A DNA stretch of 64,000 bases from Clostridium sporogenes. GTDB taxonomy: Bacteria; Bacillota; Clostridia; Clostridiales; Clostridiaceae. The notes under the pieces were generated by a model. The model was not told the DNA's origin. It saw nothing but the letters and a program-made list of their open reading frames with translations, and ran no database searches. The DNA is taken from contig NZ_CP011663.1 in NCBI RefSeq assembly GCF_001020205.1, positions 3,224,001 through 3,288,000 on the forward strand, given 5' to 3'. This document shows, in pieces, positions 9,623 to 19,328 of this stretch. The number at the start of each line of letters is the position of its first letter. The stretch's first letter is position 1. The position numbers and the translations under genes are program-made.

Positions 9623-10717
9623 ATGAAAAGATTTATTGCAGTACTATTAGTTTTCTCAAATATATTTTTACAAGGATGTTTCAGTTATAGAGATATAAAT
9701 AAATTATTATTTGCTACTGCTGTAATTGTAGATGTTGATGCGTCAAATAATCCTATATTATTTGTTGAAGCTTACAAGGGTGTTAGAGAAGAATCCAATC
9801 AAAAAGATAGATTAGTATTTAAAGGTACTGGTAAAACTTTACTAGATGCTCTTAAAAATATTAATTTAAGTTCTTCAAATGAACTAAACTATGAACAAAC
9901 AAAAGCAATTATATTTACAGAGAATGCTGCTAATATAGGTTTAGAAAAGTTTATAGACATCTTTGAAAGAGAGCAGCAATTTATAATGAGAGCTAATTTT
10001 TGTATATTTGAAGGAACTGGAGATGAATTATTAAACATAAAGATACCGGATGAAAAATTTCTTGGAATTTTTGTTTATGATTTAATAAGAAATATAAATA
10101 CATCCTCTAGTGCCGTAAAATTAACATTAAATGAATTATTAAATAAAAGACTTATGAAAGATAGAACTGCTGTATCAAGCTTTATACAATTTAACAGGAG
10201 AGAAAATGAAAATAAAATATTCCTAAATGGTGGTGCCATTATAACCAAGGATAAATATGTATCAAGACTTTCCGCAGAGGAAACTAAGGGATATAATTTT
10301 CTAGTTAATAAAGTTTCTAAAGGTGTATTTCAAATTTCTAATCCTCAGGATAAAAATAAATTAATAACTTTAGAAATATTATCTAGTAAGACCAGAACTA
10401 AAATTGAGTATGTAAATGGTTCTATCCATTTAACTAAAAAAATCAAGACCATATGTACCATAGGAGAAAGTCAAGGAAGATTTTACGGCAATAAAAATGA
10501 AATAGATAAATTGGAAGCATTAGCAGCCGAAGAAATAAATAAACTTACTTCTTCTGTATTTTCCAAATTTCAAAAGAATAATTTAGATATATTTGATATA
10601 GAAAATGATGTGTATATTAAGTATCCTAAATTAAATATTGAAAATATGATTTTAAATACTGAGCTAAAAACTGAAATAGAAGTAGAAATTAGAAATAGTG
10701 CTGATATTATCTCATAA
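9623..10717 (+). CDS. gerKC: Spore germinant receptor subunit C lipoprotein (GerKC)
   Basis: Ger(x)C-family lipoprotein of a germinant receptor. The N-terminus carries a signal peptide with lipobox FLQGC (Cys19 counted from ATG 9623), followed by SYRDINKLLFATAVIVDVD, typical of the family. 364 residues. An upstream in-frame TTG (9614) is too close to the AAAGGAA ribosome site, so ATG 9623 is chosen. It is co-oriented with gerKA and ends before a shared terminator. Expected to be transcribed in the forespore; I could not pick a sigma-G promoter by eye. Confidence 0.92.
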   Translation: MKRFIAVLLVFSNIFLQGCFSYRDINKLLFATAVIVDVDASNNPILFVEAYKGVREESNQKDRLVFKGTGKTLLDALKNINLSSSNELNYEQTKAIIFTENAANIGLEKFIDIFEREQQFIMRANFCIFEGTGDELLNIKIPDEKFLGIFVYDLIRNINTSSSAVKLTLNELLNKRLMKDRTAVSSFIQFNRRENENKIFLNGGAIITKDKYVSRLSAEETKGYNFLVNKVSKGVFQISNPQDKNKLITLEILSSKTRTKIEYVNGSIHLTKKIKTICTIGESQGRFYGNKNEIDKLEALAAEEINKLTSSVFSKFQKNNLDIFDIENDVYIKYPKLNIENMILNTELKTEIEVEIRNSADIIS

Positions 10718-10825
10718 ATATCATAGAGTTAACACAACCTTTTTTATATAAAGTTAATACTAAATAATAAAATGATACTGTGGCAAAATTTGTATTAACC
10801 CAATTCTTATTATTTAAAAATTACT

Positions 10826-10861
10826 AATAGCAGATACAAATAATTACTTGTATCTGCTATT
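10826..10861. terminator. Bidirectional terminator between gerKC and purD
   Basis: Perfect 14-bp stem AATAGCAGATACAA (10826-10839) with its complement at 10848-10861, 8-nt loop, T/A-rich flanks on both sides. It separates convergent operons. Confidence 0.85.
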
Positions 10862-10872
10862 TATTATTAATA

Positions 10873-12114
10873 TTATTTTCCTATATCTTTTCTATAATAT
10901 ATGCCCTCAAAATCTATTTTTTTCATCTTGTCATAGGCCTTTTTTATAGATTCTTCTAAAGTTTCTCCTAAGGCTTGAGTACACAACACTCTTCCACCAT
11001 TAGTTAAAAGCTTGTTATTTTCTAATTTAACTCCTGCTCCAAATATTCCCTCTAAATTCTCTATCCCATTTATTAAAAATCCTTTTTTATAATTTCCAGG
11101 ATATCCTTTAGATGCTGCTATAACACAGGTAGAATAAGCTTTTTCCCACTTTATATTTGCATTTTTTAATTCTTTATTTATTGATATTAATATTAAATCT
11201 AGTAAATCACTTTCCATTAAAGGAAGAACAGCTTCCGTTTCTGGATCTCCCATTCTCAAATTATATTCAAGAAGATACGGTCCTTTTTTAGTTATCATTA
11301 TGCCAAAGAAAATTATTCCTGAAAATTTTAGATTTTCTTCCTGTAGTCCTTTTAGGGTTGGTTTTAATATATTTTTATCAAAATCCTTTAATACTTCTTC
11401 TGTACAATAAGGATTAGGGGATATAACTCCCATTCCCCCTGTATTTGAACCTAATCCACCATCATATATTTGTTTATGATCCTTTGAGGATATGAAAGGT
11501 ATTATAGTTTCTCCGTCAGTTATAGATAGTATAGAAGCCTCTGGGCCTTCTAAAAACTCTTCTATAACAACTCTTTTACCTGCACCATTAAATTTATCCT
11601 TAGTCATAAATTCTTCTAAGGTATTTTTACTTTCTTCAAATGAGTTACTTATAACAACTCCCTTTCCCGCTGCTAATCCATCTGCTTTTATTACCACTGG
11701 GTGCTCACTATTCTTTAAATATTCTAAAGCCTTTTCCTCTTCTTCAAAAACTTCATAAGCTGCAGTTTTAATATTATATTTTTTCATAAAGTCCTTTGCA
11801 AAGGCCTTACTTCCCTCTAATAAAGCGGCTTTTTTATCTGGTCCAAATATATTAAGTCCCTTATCCTTAAATAAATCTACTATGCCATCCATTAAAGGTA
11901 CTTCTGGACCTACAATAGTTAAATGCACATTATTTTTCAAAGCAAATTCTAATAGTTCTTCATTGGATGAAATTTTTATATTTTCACACTTATTCTCCAG
12001 TGCAGTACATCCATTTCCTGGAGCACAAAATATTTTTTCTACTAAAGGATTTTTACCTATCTTCCAAGCTATAGCATGCTCTCTTCCACCAGAACCAATT
12101 ATCAATATTTTCAT
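10873..12114 (-). CDS. purD: Phosphoribosylamine-glycine ligase (GAR synthetase)
   Basis: ATP-dependent step 2 of purine synthesis, phosphoribosylamine + glycine to GAR. 413 residues from ATG 12114, chosen because AAAGGGGTA sits 6 nt upstream; the frame is open further upstream but lacks a site. Features: MKILIIGSGGREHAI at the N-terminus, ADGLAAGKGVVI and the ATP-grasp core, SSKDHKQIYDGGLGSNTGGMG, and NLRMGDPETEAVLP. Last gene of the purE-C-F-M-N-H-D operon. Confidence 0.97.
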   Translation of the reverse strand: MKILIIGSGGREHAIAWKIGKNPLVEKIFCAPGNGCTALENKCENIKISSNEELLEFALKNNVHLTIVGPEVPLMDGIVDLFKDKGLNIFGPDKKAALLEGSKAFAKDFMKKYNIKTAAYEVFEEEEKALEYLKNSEHPVVIKADGLAAGKGVVISNSFEESKNTLEEFMTKDKFNGAGKRVVIEEFLEGPEASILSITDGETIIPFISSKDHKQIYDGGLGSNTGGMGVISPNPYCTEEVLKDFDKNILKPTLKGLQEENLKFSGIIFFGIMITKKGPYLLEYNLRMGDPETEAVLPLMESDLLDLILISINKELKNANIKWEKAYSTCVIAASKGYPGNYKKGFLINGIENLEGIFGAGVKLENNKLLTNGGRVLCTQALGETLEESIKKAYDKMKKIDFEGIYYRKDIGK

Positions 12115-12276
12115 GTTTTTTACCCCTTTAATATATTTAATTCCCATACATTAATCAATTCTAATATTGAGATGGAATTTCTTTATAAAAAATATCTCTT
12201 TTTATCTTAGTATTAGAATATCTTATTAAAATTTTTATCTTTTAACTAAAATATATTTGTATAAAAATATTTAAAT

Positions 12277-13776
12277 CTAATGTTTGAAATGTCTTATTCC
12301 TGTAAACACCATAGAAATCCCTTTTTCATTACATACCTTTATAGATTCTTCATCTCTTATAGAACCGCCTGGTTGAATTATAGCTTTTATTCCCCATTTT
12401 GCAGCTTCTTCGGCTACATCTCCAAATGGGAAAAAAGCATCTGAAGCTAAAACTACGCCATCTCCAGCTCTATCTAATGCTTCCTTTGCTGCCCATATTC
12501 TATTTACTTGGCCTCCCCCAATACCCTTTGCCATACCATCTTTAACTACTACAATAGCGTTGGATTTCACATATTTAACTACTTTCATACCAAATATAAG
12601 ATCTTTCATTTCTTTCTCTGTTGGGGATTTTTCTGTAACTACTTTTGTATCTTCTAATAATTTATTATCACCCTGTTGTACTAATATTCCTCCATCTACC
12701 TTTGCCATATCTTTTGACTCTGTAGATTTTTCTTCACATTTTATAACCCTTAAATTTTTCTTGTTTTTTAAGACTTCTAAAGCATCTTCATCAAAATCTG
12801 GTGCTACAACTATTTCTAAAAATATTTTTGCGAGATTCTCTGCTGTTTCCTTATCTACTTTTCTATTAAAAGCAACTATGCCACCAAATATAGATATAGG
12901 ATCACATTCATAGGCCTTAGTATAAACCTCCTGTATAGTATCCCCTATAGCCACACCACAAGGTGTATTATGTTTTAATGCACAACAAGCCACCTCTTCA
13001 AATTCACAAACGGTTTTCCACGCTATATCCATATCCTTTATATTATTATAGGATAATTCTTTTCCATTTAACTTTTCAAAATTTTTCATAGGATATTTTC
13101 CAACAGTAGATGTGTAATAAGCTGCTGTTTGATGAGGGTTTTCTCCATATCTTAAATCCATGTTCTTTTTATAGGATAGAGTTAAGTATTCTGGATATTC
13201 CTCTTCTAATAAGAAATTACTTATAGCTGCATCATAGGCTGACATTAAATTAAAAACTTTTCCTGCTAATTTTTTTCTAGTTTTTATATTAACCTGATCA
13301 TTTTCTTTTATTTCATCTATGACATTTTCATAATCCTTAGTATCTGTTAGTACTACTACATCTTTAAAATTTTTAGCTGCTGCTCTTATCATAGTAGGTC
13401 CACCGATGTCTATAAATTCTACTTTTTCATCAAAACTTAAATTTTCTTCTACTTTATTAAAGAAAGGATATAAATTCACTACTACCATATCTATAGGGTT
13501 TATGCCCTTTTCTTCTATTACCTTCATATGCTCTTCATTATCTCTTATAGCTAATATTCCTCCATGAATCAAAGGATTTAATGTTTTTACTCTTCCATCT
13601 AGCATTTCTGGAAATCCTGTTACCTCTTCTATATCTATTACTTTTATTCCATTTTCTTTTAAATGTTTGTATGTTCCACCAGTAGATATTATTTCTACAT
13701 TTCTACTTTCTAAAAACTTTGCTAAATCTAAAATTCCTGTCTTATCAAATACACTTATTAATGCTCTTTTTATCAA
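12277..13776 (-). CDS. purH: Bifunctional AICAR transformylase / IMP cyclohydrolase
   Basis: Last two steps of IMP synthesis in one 499-residue protein. N-terminal MGS-like cyclohydrolase domain (ALISVFDKTGI, STGGTYKHL, HGGILAIRD, GGPTMIRAAAKN) and C-terminal transformylase domain (LRYGENPHQ, ALKHNTPCGVA, SDAFFPFGD, QPGGSIRD). The start is TTG 13776, seven nt after GGGGGT; there is no closer ATG. Between purN and purD in the operon. Confidence 0.97.
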   Translation of the reverse strand: MIKRALISVFDKTGILDLAKFLESRNVEIISTGGTYKHLKENGIKVIDIEEVTGFPEMLDGRVKTLNPLIHGGILAIRDNEEHMKVIEEKGINPIDMVVVNLYPFFNKVEENLSFDEKVEFIDIGGPTMIRAAAKNFKDVVVLTDTKDYENVIDEIKENDQVNIKTRKKLAGKVFNLMSAYDAAISNFLLEEEYPEYLTLSYKKNMDLRYGENPHQTAAYYTSTVGKYPMKNFEKLNGKELSYNNIKDMDIAWKTVCEFEEVACCALKHNTPCGVAIGDTIQEVYTKAYECDPISIFGGIVAFNRKVDKETAENLAKIFLEIVVAPDFDEDALEVLKNKKNLRVIKCEEKSTESKDMAKVDGGILVQQGDNKLLEDTKVVTEKSPTEKEMKDLIFGMKVVKYVKSNAIVVVKDGMAKGIGGGQVNRIWAAKEALDRAGDGVVLASDAFFPFGDVAEEAAKWGIKAIIQPGGSIRDEESIKVCNEKGISMVFTGIRHFKH

Positions 13777-13995
13777 TTTAATACCCCCAATTTCAATGGT
13801 TTTTTATTATTTTGATTTATATCTATATCATAATTAATAGCCACTAATACACCTTCTTTTAAGGAAAACATATAAGTGGCACTATTTCAATTTTCAAACT
13901 ACAAATTTTTATATTTCAATAAATTTAATCTACTTTAATACACATTCTTTATTACATTCATTTATATCAATAGTAATTTTTTCATTATTATAAAT

Positions 13996-14613
13996 TTAGT
14001 CTATTTTAATAAAGACTTTTCTTCCCTGTAATTTTATTTTTTCTTCACTTATAAGCTTTATGGCTTCTGGTAATGCCTCATGTTCTTTTTCTAGAACTCT
14101 TTTTTGCAATATTTCTGCTGTATCTTCTGCAAAAACTGGTACAGATTTTTGTATTATTATAGGTCCACTATCCGTACCCTCATCTACAAAATGCACAGTA
14201 CACCCAGATACTTTTACTCCGTATTCTAATGCTCTTTGGTGTACTTTTATACCATACATTCCATCCCCACAAAAGCTTGGTATCAATGAAGGATGGATGT
14301 TTATTATCCTATTTTCAAATTTATTAATTAACTCCCCATTTAATATAGAAAGCCATCCTGCTAAAACTATTAAATCTACTTTTCCATATAAATATTCACA
14401 TATTTTATTAGACAAGTTATTTTCATATAATTTTCTATCTAAAGTTAAAGTTTTAATTCCCTTTTTTTCTGCTCTTTCTATACCATAAATATTAGGTCTA
14501 TCCCCTATAACCATTTCTATATTGCAATTTTTTATATATCCTTCTTCTATTTTATCTATTATAGATTGAAGATTGCTTCCTCCCCCTGAAATAAGTACTG
14601 CAATTTTAAACAT
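13996..14613 (-). CDS. purN: Phosphoribosylglycinamide formyltransferase (GAR transformylase)
   Basis: Folate-dependent formylation of GAR to FGAR. 205 residues with AVLISGGGSNLQSIID at the N-terminus, AGWLSILNGELI, and the catalytic INIHPSLIPSFCG (Asn, His) plus VHFVDEGTDSGPII (catalytic Asp). ATG 14613 has AAGGAG upstream. A 218-bp gap follows before purH, in which I see no clear terminator or riboswitch. Confidence 0.96.
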   Translation of the reverse strand: MFKIAVLISGGGSNLQSIIDKIEEGYIKNCNIEMVIGDRPNIYGIERAEKKGIKTLTLDRKLYENNLSNKICEYLYGKVDLIVLAGWLSILNGELINKFENRIINIHPSLIPSFCGDGMYGIKVHQRALEYGVKVSGCTVHFVDEGTDSGPIIIQKSVPVFAEDTAEILQKRVLEKEHEALPEAIKLISEEKIKLQGRKVFIKID

Positions 14614-14740
14614 CTTATTCTCCTTTAATTTAAAGAAAATTTTTCATATATACTCTATAAATAATTAATTCCCCAATCAATTATTTTAAAGATCTAACCT
14701 ATGAACTAATTTTTATTATAAATTTATTTAATGCCCCTTT

Positions 14741-15736
14741 TTAAATTAGTTCAACAGACTTATCTCCTTTTTTAACATATCCTATTTTATAACCCTTTTC
14801 TCCCATTTCTATCAGGTCTTTTATTATATCTTCCCCATCTTTTTCATTTACACATAATACAAAACCAATCCCCATATTGAAAGTATTGTACATGTGATTT
14901 TCTTCTACGCCTAAATTCATTAAATGCTTAAATATATTTGGTACTGGATAAGATTTTTTATTTATAACTGCTGTAAAATCATCTTTAAACATTCTAGGAA
15001 TATTTTCATAAAAACCTCCTCCAGTTACATGAGCCATACCCTTTATATTATATTTTTCTAAAAGTTTCATTACAGGTTTTACATATATTTTCGTAGGAGT
15101 TAAAAGAGCATTCCCTATTTTATCTCCTTCAAAATCTTTATGTAAATCCTCTACTAATTTTCTTATAAGTGAATATCCATTGCTATGAGGCCCTGATGAT
15201 GCTATACCTATTAATATATCCCCATCTTCTATTTTACTTCCATCTATTATTTCATCTTTTTCTGCTATACCTACAGCAAAACCAGCTATATCATATTCGC
15301 CATCTCTATAAAAACCTGGCATTTCTGCTGTTTCTCCGCCTATTAGAGCACATTCACTTTGGATACAACCATTGCTAACCCCTTCTACAAGCTGAGCTGC
15401 AATCTGTGATTCCAATTTGCCGCAAGCTATATAATCTAAGAAAAATAAGGGCTTAGCACCATGACATAATATATCATTTACACACATAGCTACGCAGTCT
15501 ATTCCCACTGTATTGTATTTTTCCATTCTAAAGGCTATATCTAATTTAGTTCCAACTCCATCTGTACCTGATACTAGTACAGGATTTTTATATTTAGGAA
15601 GTTCAAACATTCCTGCAAAACTTCCTAAATTATTTAATACTCCCTTTGTAAATGTTTTGGAAGCATGTTTTTTTATAAGATCTACAGATTTGTAACCTTC
15701 TTCTATGTTAACCCCAGCTTCTTTGTAAGATACCAT
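14741..15736 (-). CDS. purM: Phosphoribosylformylglycinamidine cyclo-ligase (AIR synthetase)
   Basis: Makes AIR, which is also the substrate of ThiC encoded later in this window. 331 residues from ATG 15736; an ATG three codons upstream directly abuts the AAGAAGGG ribosome site and is unlikely. PurM signatures: SGTDGVGTKLDIAF, GIDCVAMCVNDILCHGA, GGETAEMPGFY, GIASSGPHSNGYSLIRKL, HVTGGGFYENIPR. Operon position between purF and purN. Confidence 0.97.
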   Translation of the reverse strand: MVSYKEAGVNIEEGYKSVDLIKKHASKTFTKGVLNNLGSFAGMFELPKYKNPVLVSGTDGVGTKLDIAFRMEKYNTVGIDCVAMCVNDILCHGAKPLFFLDYIACGKLESQIAAQLVEGVSNGCIQSECALIGGETAEMPGFYRDGEYDIAGFAVGIAEKDEIIDGSKIEDGDILIGIASSGPHSNGYSLIRKLVEDLHKDFEGDKIGNALLTPTKIYVKPVMKLLEKYNIKGMAHVTGGGFYENIPRMFKDDFTAVINKKSYPVPNIFKHLMNLGVEENHMYNTFNMGIGFVLCVNEKDGEDIIKDLIEMGEKGYKIGYVKKGDKSVELI

Positions 15737-15907
15737 GAATAACATTCCCTTCTTTAAATTATTAGTTATTCTATCAATAAAAAAACTATATTAAGTTATT
15801 TTAACTTTAGAATCATGAAAAAATAATCCATTAAATATGAATTGTATATTTAGTATGAAACAAAGAAATAAATTTTTTCTACCTAAAGCTAAAACAACTT
15901 AAATCCT

Positions 15908-17356
15908 CTATTCCAAACTATCTTTAGGCATTTCTATAGGTGCAGATATAGGATATATACCATTAAAACATCCCAAGCAAAAATCTTTATCTTTATGCAG
16001 TGTTTCTACTAAGCCTCCCATACTTATATAAGCTAAACTATCTGCTCCAATTTTTTCTCTTATTTCTTCTACCTCTGAGTGAGCACCTATTAAATCTTTT
16101 CTATAAGGAGTATCTATTCCAAAATAACACGGATATTTAACCATTGGTGATGATACTCTAAAATGAACTTCCTTAGCTCCAGCTTTTCTTAATATTTGTA
16201 CTAATCTTTTACTAGTAGTTCCTCTTACTATAGAATCATCTATTATTACTACCCTTTTTCCCTCTACATTTGTTTTAAGAGCATTTAATTTTACAGACAC
16301 AGCTTTTTCTCTTAATTCTTGAGAAGGTGCTATAAAAGTTCTTCCTACATATTTGTTTTTTATAAATCCTATGCCATATGGTATTTTCGAAGCCTCAGCA
16401 TAACCTACTGCAGCTGGTATGCCAGAATCAGGAACACCTATAACTATATCTGCATCCACCGGGTATTCTTCATAAAGTTTTTTCCCTGCTCTAACCCTTG
16501 ATTCATAAACATTTATGCCATCCATAGTGCTATCTGGTCTTGCAAAATATATATATTCAAAAGCACAGGTTTGACATTTTGTTTTTTCCGCAAAATTAAT
16601 TGACTCTATTCCATTTTGATCTATGATAACTATTTCCCCAGGTTCTATATCTCTTATAAACTCTCCACCTACACAATCAAAGGCACAACTTTCTGAGCTT
16701 AGTAAATAATCATCCCCAATTTTACCTAGGCACATAGGTCTTATTCCATAAGGATCTCTTGCACCTATTAGCTTATCTTCTGTAAGTATAACAATAGCAT
16801 AGGATCCTTTAATAGCTTGCATTGCATCCACTACTGCTTTATCTATCCCTTTTTTAGCACTTCTTGCTATTAAATTTAATAACACCTCTGTATCTATAGA
16901 CGTTTGAAAAATACATCCACCATCTTCTAAAAGTTCTCTTATAACTGCTGCATTAACTAAATTACCATTATGGGCTATGGCAATAGAGCCTAATTTATAA
17001 GTACCTACTATAGGCTGTGCATTATCTGATTTACTAGCTCCTGTAGTGGAATATCTAACATGACCTATGGCGGAATTGCCCTTTAATCCCTTTATAGTTT
17101 CCTTACTAAAAACATCTGACACTAAACCCATGCCTTTATGATATTTAAACTTTTCTCCATCAGATACCACTATTCCTGCACTTTCTTGGCCTCTATGTTG
17201 AAGAGCATATAATCCGTAATAAGTTACTTCTGCTGACTTTGATTCATTGCTTTTGGAAAATACTCCGAATACCCCACATTCTTCTTTAAACTTATCTTCT
17301 TCTAAATCAAAGGGCATGTTTTCATTTAAATCATCTAACATATAGCACATACTCAT
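15908..17356 (-). CDS. purF: Amidophosphoribosyltransferase (first committed step)
   Basis: Makes phosphoribosylamine from PRPP and glutamine. 482 residues: propeptide before the N-terminal nucleophile Cys27 (EECGVFGVF), glutaminase domain, and PRTase domain with the PRPP loop VIIDDSIVRGTTSKR. Cysteines in KCQTCAFEY, KYPCYFG and FCLGCFNG indicate the Bacillus-type oxygen-labile [4Fe-4S] enzyme. ATG 17356 follows GGGGAGT. A 458-residue paralogue lies at 59739-61115. Confidence 0.97.
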   Translation of the reverse strand: MSMCYMLDDLNENMPFDLEEDKFKEECGVFGVFSKSNESKSAEVTYYGLYALQHRGQESAGIVVSDGEKFKYHKGMGLVSDVFSKETIKGLKGNSAIGHVRYSTTGASKSDNAQPIVGTYKLGSIAIAHNGNLVNAAVIRELLEDGGCIFQTSIDTEVLLNLIARSAKKGIDKAVVDAMQAIKGSYAIVILTEDKLIGARDPYGIRPMCLGKIGDDYLLSSESCAFDCVGGEFIRDIEPGEIVIIDQNGIESINFAEKTKCQTCAFEYIYFARPDSTMDGINVYESRVRAGKKLYEEYPVDADIVIGVPDSGIPAAVGYAEASKIPYGIGFIKNKYVGRTFIAPSQELREKAVSVKLNALKTNVEGKRVVIIDDSIVRGTTSKRLVQILRKAGAKEVHFRVSSPMVKYPCYFGIDTPYRKDLIGAHSEVEEIREKIGADSLAYISMGGLVETLHKDKDFCLGCFNGIYPISAPIEMPKDSLE

Positions 17357-17470
17357 TTTTACTCCCCACTCACTTTATTTTCAATTATCAATGATCAATT
17401 AAATGTAACAACACTTTTTAATTGTTAACATTCAATCATCCATTGACTATTGAGCATTGTTAATTGACAA

Positions 17471-18175
17471 TTAATTATTGACTCTTTTTAATATTTCCAT
17501 ATAAGCTTCTTTTACATTTCCCATGTCTCTTCTAAATCTATCTTTATCTAACTTTTCTCCTGTATTTTTATCCCATAATCTGCATGTATCTGGGGATATT
17601 TCATCTGCTAAGAGAAGCTCACCATTAAATCTTCCTATTTCTATTTTAAAATCAACTAAATTTATTCCTTGCTCATCAAAGAATTCTTTTAATGTATCAT
17701 TTACTTTTTCTGCTATAGAATACATTTCTTTTAGTTCTTCAAATGTTGTAAGTCCTATAGCCACTGCATGATAGTCATTTATAAGAGGGTCATTTAAATC
17801 ATCATTTTTATAACTTATTTCAAATACAGTAGTATCTAATTTTCTTCCTTCTGAAAGTCCTAATCTTTTTGCCATACTTCCTGCTGCTATATTTCTAACT
17901 ATAACTTCTAGTGGAACTATTTCTACTTTTTTGCAAAGCTGTTCTCTTTCATTTATCTTTTCTATGAAATGTGTTTTTACGCCTTTTTTTTCTAAAAGTT
18001 CAAATAACATTGCTGTTATAGAGTTATTCATAACTCCCTTATCTTCAATAGTTCCTTTCTTTTCCCCATTAAAAGCTGTGGCATCATCTTTATAATACAC
18101 AACAACTGTATCCTTATCATTCGTTCTGAATATTTTTTTAGCCTTTCCTTCATATAACATATCCTTCTTTTCCAT
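17471..18175 (-). CDS. purC: SAICAR synthetase
   Basis: Condenses CAIR with aspartate. 234 residues, with LYEGKAKKIF at the N-terminus, VEIVPLEVIVRNIAAGS, LLADEISPDTCRLWD and DKDRFRRDMG. Its ATG overlaps the purE stop codon by one base (TAATG), implying translational coupling. A 114-bp gap of AT-rich, TTGACAATTA-like degenerate repeats separates it from purF. Confidence 0.97.
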   Translation of the reverse strand: MEKKDMLYEGKAKKIFRTNDKDTVVVYYKDDATAFNGEKKGTIEDKGVMNNSITAMLFELLEKKGVKTHFIEKINEREQLCKKVEIVPLEVIVRNIAAGSMAKRLGLSEGRKLDTTVFEISYKNDDLNDPLINDYHAVAIGLTTFEELKEMYSIAEKVNDTLKEFFDEQGINLVDFKIEIGRFNGELLLADEISPDTCRLWDKNTGEKLDKDRFRRDMGNVKEAYMEILKRVNN

Positions 18176-18654
18176 TATAACTCCACTCCCTCTTTGTTAT
18201 CATTTATAAATTTTTCTTTCATATCTTTTCTATATTCTATAAGTTTTTCCCTTAAGTTTTTATACTTTAAAGACAATATTTGTACCGCAAGCATTCCTGC
18301 ATTATAACTATTATTTATACCTACTGTAGCTACAGGTATAGATTTAGGCATTTGAACTATAGATAAAAGTGAATCCATTCCTCCAACTGCAGCCTCTATA
18401 GGAACTCCTATAACTGGAAGAACAGTATGAGAAGCTATAACTCCAGGCAAATGTGCTGCAAGACCTGCCCCAGCAATTATACATTCATAACCTTCCTTTT
18501 CTAAATCTTCAATTGTTTCCATCAATTTTTCTGGTACTCTATGTGCTGAAAGTATGTAAGCTTTATATTCTATATTAAACTCTTTTAAAGCTTTCGCGGC
18601 TCCTTTCATTTTGTCAGTATCAGACTTACTTCCAAAAATAATCGCTACTTTCAT
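18175..18654 (-). CDS. purE: N5-CAIR mutase / AIR carboxylase subunit
   Basis: First gene of the purine operon, 159 residues. Visible: VAIIFGSKSDTDKM, SAHRVPEKL, IAGAGLAAHLPGVIA, GVPIEAAVGGMDSLLSIVQMP. No purK follows it here, so whether it works with a PurK encoded elsewhere or directly as a carboxylase cannot be told from this window. ATG 18654 has AAGGAGGT. Controlled by the guanine-type riboswitch upstream. Confidence 0.96.
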   Translation of the reverse strand: MKVAIIFGSKSDTDKMKGAAKALKEFNIEYKAYILSAHRVPEKLMETIEDLEKEGYECIIAGAGLAAHLPGVIASHTVLPVIGVPIEAAVGGMDSLLSIVQMPKSIPVATVGINNSYNAGMLAVQILSLKYKNLREKLIEYRKDMKEKFINDNKEGVEL

Positions 18655-18684
18655 CTACTTATACCTCCTTATATTTTAATATAT

Positions 18685-18728
18685 AAAAAAATTCCGCTAA
18701 GATTTCCATGGAGAATCCTAGAGCGGAA
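18685..18728 (-). terminator. Riboswitch-controlled terminator upstream of purE
   Basis: Minus strand: TTCCGCTCTAGGATT pairs with AATCTTAGCGGAA (18692-18728), followed by seven U (18685-18691). It lies between the aptamer and purE, giving transcription termination when guanine is bound. Confidence 0.85.
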
Positions 18729-18760
18729 CTTAAGCGCACTGCAAAAGCATAGCTAAGATT

Positions 18761-18831
18761 CATCCATAGACAGGGAATTTATGGTTCCCTCGTAGAGACT
18801 CTCAAACCTTATTATTGAGATTATATGGATG
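18761..18831 (-). ncRNA. Purine riboswitch, guanine type, of the pur operon
   Basis: Minus strand shows CCATATAATC, then two kissing hairpins (AAGGTTTGAGAG..., GGGAACCATAAATTCCC) around the core TCTCTACGAG, ending TGTCTATGGATG. The ligand-contacting pyrimidine before the closing TATG is C, so guanine/hypoxanthine is predicted rather than adenine. Controls purECFMNHD. Confidence 0.93.
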
Positions 18832-18856
18832 ATATATTCATTTATTTTATGTACTC

Positions 18857-18885
18857 ATGGTAACATATAATTCTTAATAAATCAA
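18857..18885 (-). promoter_or_regulatory. Predicted promoter of the pur operon
   Basis: Minus strand TTGATT (18880-18885), 17-nt spacer, TACCAT (18857-18862) with an extended TG upstream of the -10. Positioned so that the transcript starts just before the guanine aptamer. Confidence 0.6.
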
Positions 18886-18898
18886 CATACTTTTATAA

Positions 18899-18963
18899 AA
18901 ACATTCGTATTTTATTGGTATTTTATTTATATTTTTATTTTATTATTCGTAATGATACGAACA
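18899..18963. promoter_or_regulatory. PurBox-like sites upstream of the pur promoter
   Basis: Two clusters of the motif ATACGAAC/GTTCGTAT: an AAAATACGAATGTT copy at about 18899-18910 (minus) and an inverted ATTCGTAATGATACGAAC at 18945-18962. Bacillus PurR PurBoxes centre on CCGAAC-type half sites upstream of pur promoters. The same ATACGAACA motif is seen upstream of pbuG (46428-46440). The PurR assignment is inference. Confidence 0.35.
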
Positions 18964-19145
18964 TTATATTTAATAAAAAAAATCACCATAACACATATTA
19001 TATTGTAATAGAAATAATTTATGATAGAAACTCATGTCTAAAAATAAATTTAATTTTAAGATATCAATCAAAATAATATATAGTAATAAATATATGAATA
19101 AGCTTTAATATTTTCTAATTTTTTTAAATCGAGAGCTCTTGTTAT

Positions 19146-19197
19146 TAATCAAAGAATGAAGGTGAAAACCCGATAGCTAAGCCAAACATAGCTTTTC
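19146..19197 (-). other. Structured element with possible pseudoknot, 3' of xanthine dehydrogenase
   Basis: Minus strand: ACCCG, then GGTGGAAA-AGCTA, a loop, TAGCT-AT, CGGGT, and TTTTCACC. GGTGGAAA can pair with TTTTCACC and AGCTA with TAGCT, while the bulged CGGGT can pair with the 5' ACCCG, giving a pseudoknot. It may simply be the terminator of the xdh gene (stop at 19329), but the following U-run is poor. The surrounding stretch 18964-19328 holds no gene. Confidence 0.4.
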
Positions 19198-19328
19198 CAC
19201 CGGGTAAAAATTTTTTAATGGAGAAAATTTAAACTTATTAGTCAAATAAGTGATCTATCTATACGTGTATTTTTTATATTTGCATGGTTAAAATTAAATC
19301 TATTTTAAAATAGTGCTATCTATGACAA

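Noticed and set aside
17357..17470. Short repeats (TTGACAATTA-like) between purC and purF as a CRISPR-like array
   Set aside because: Units are degenerate, overlapping and without regular spacers; ordinary low-complexity AT DNA.
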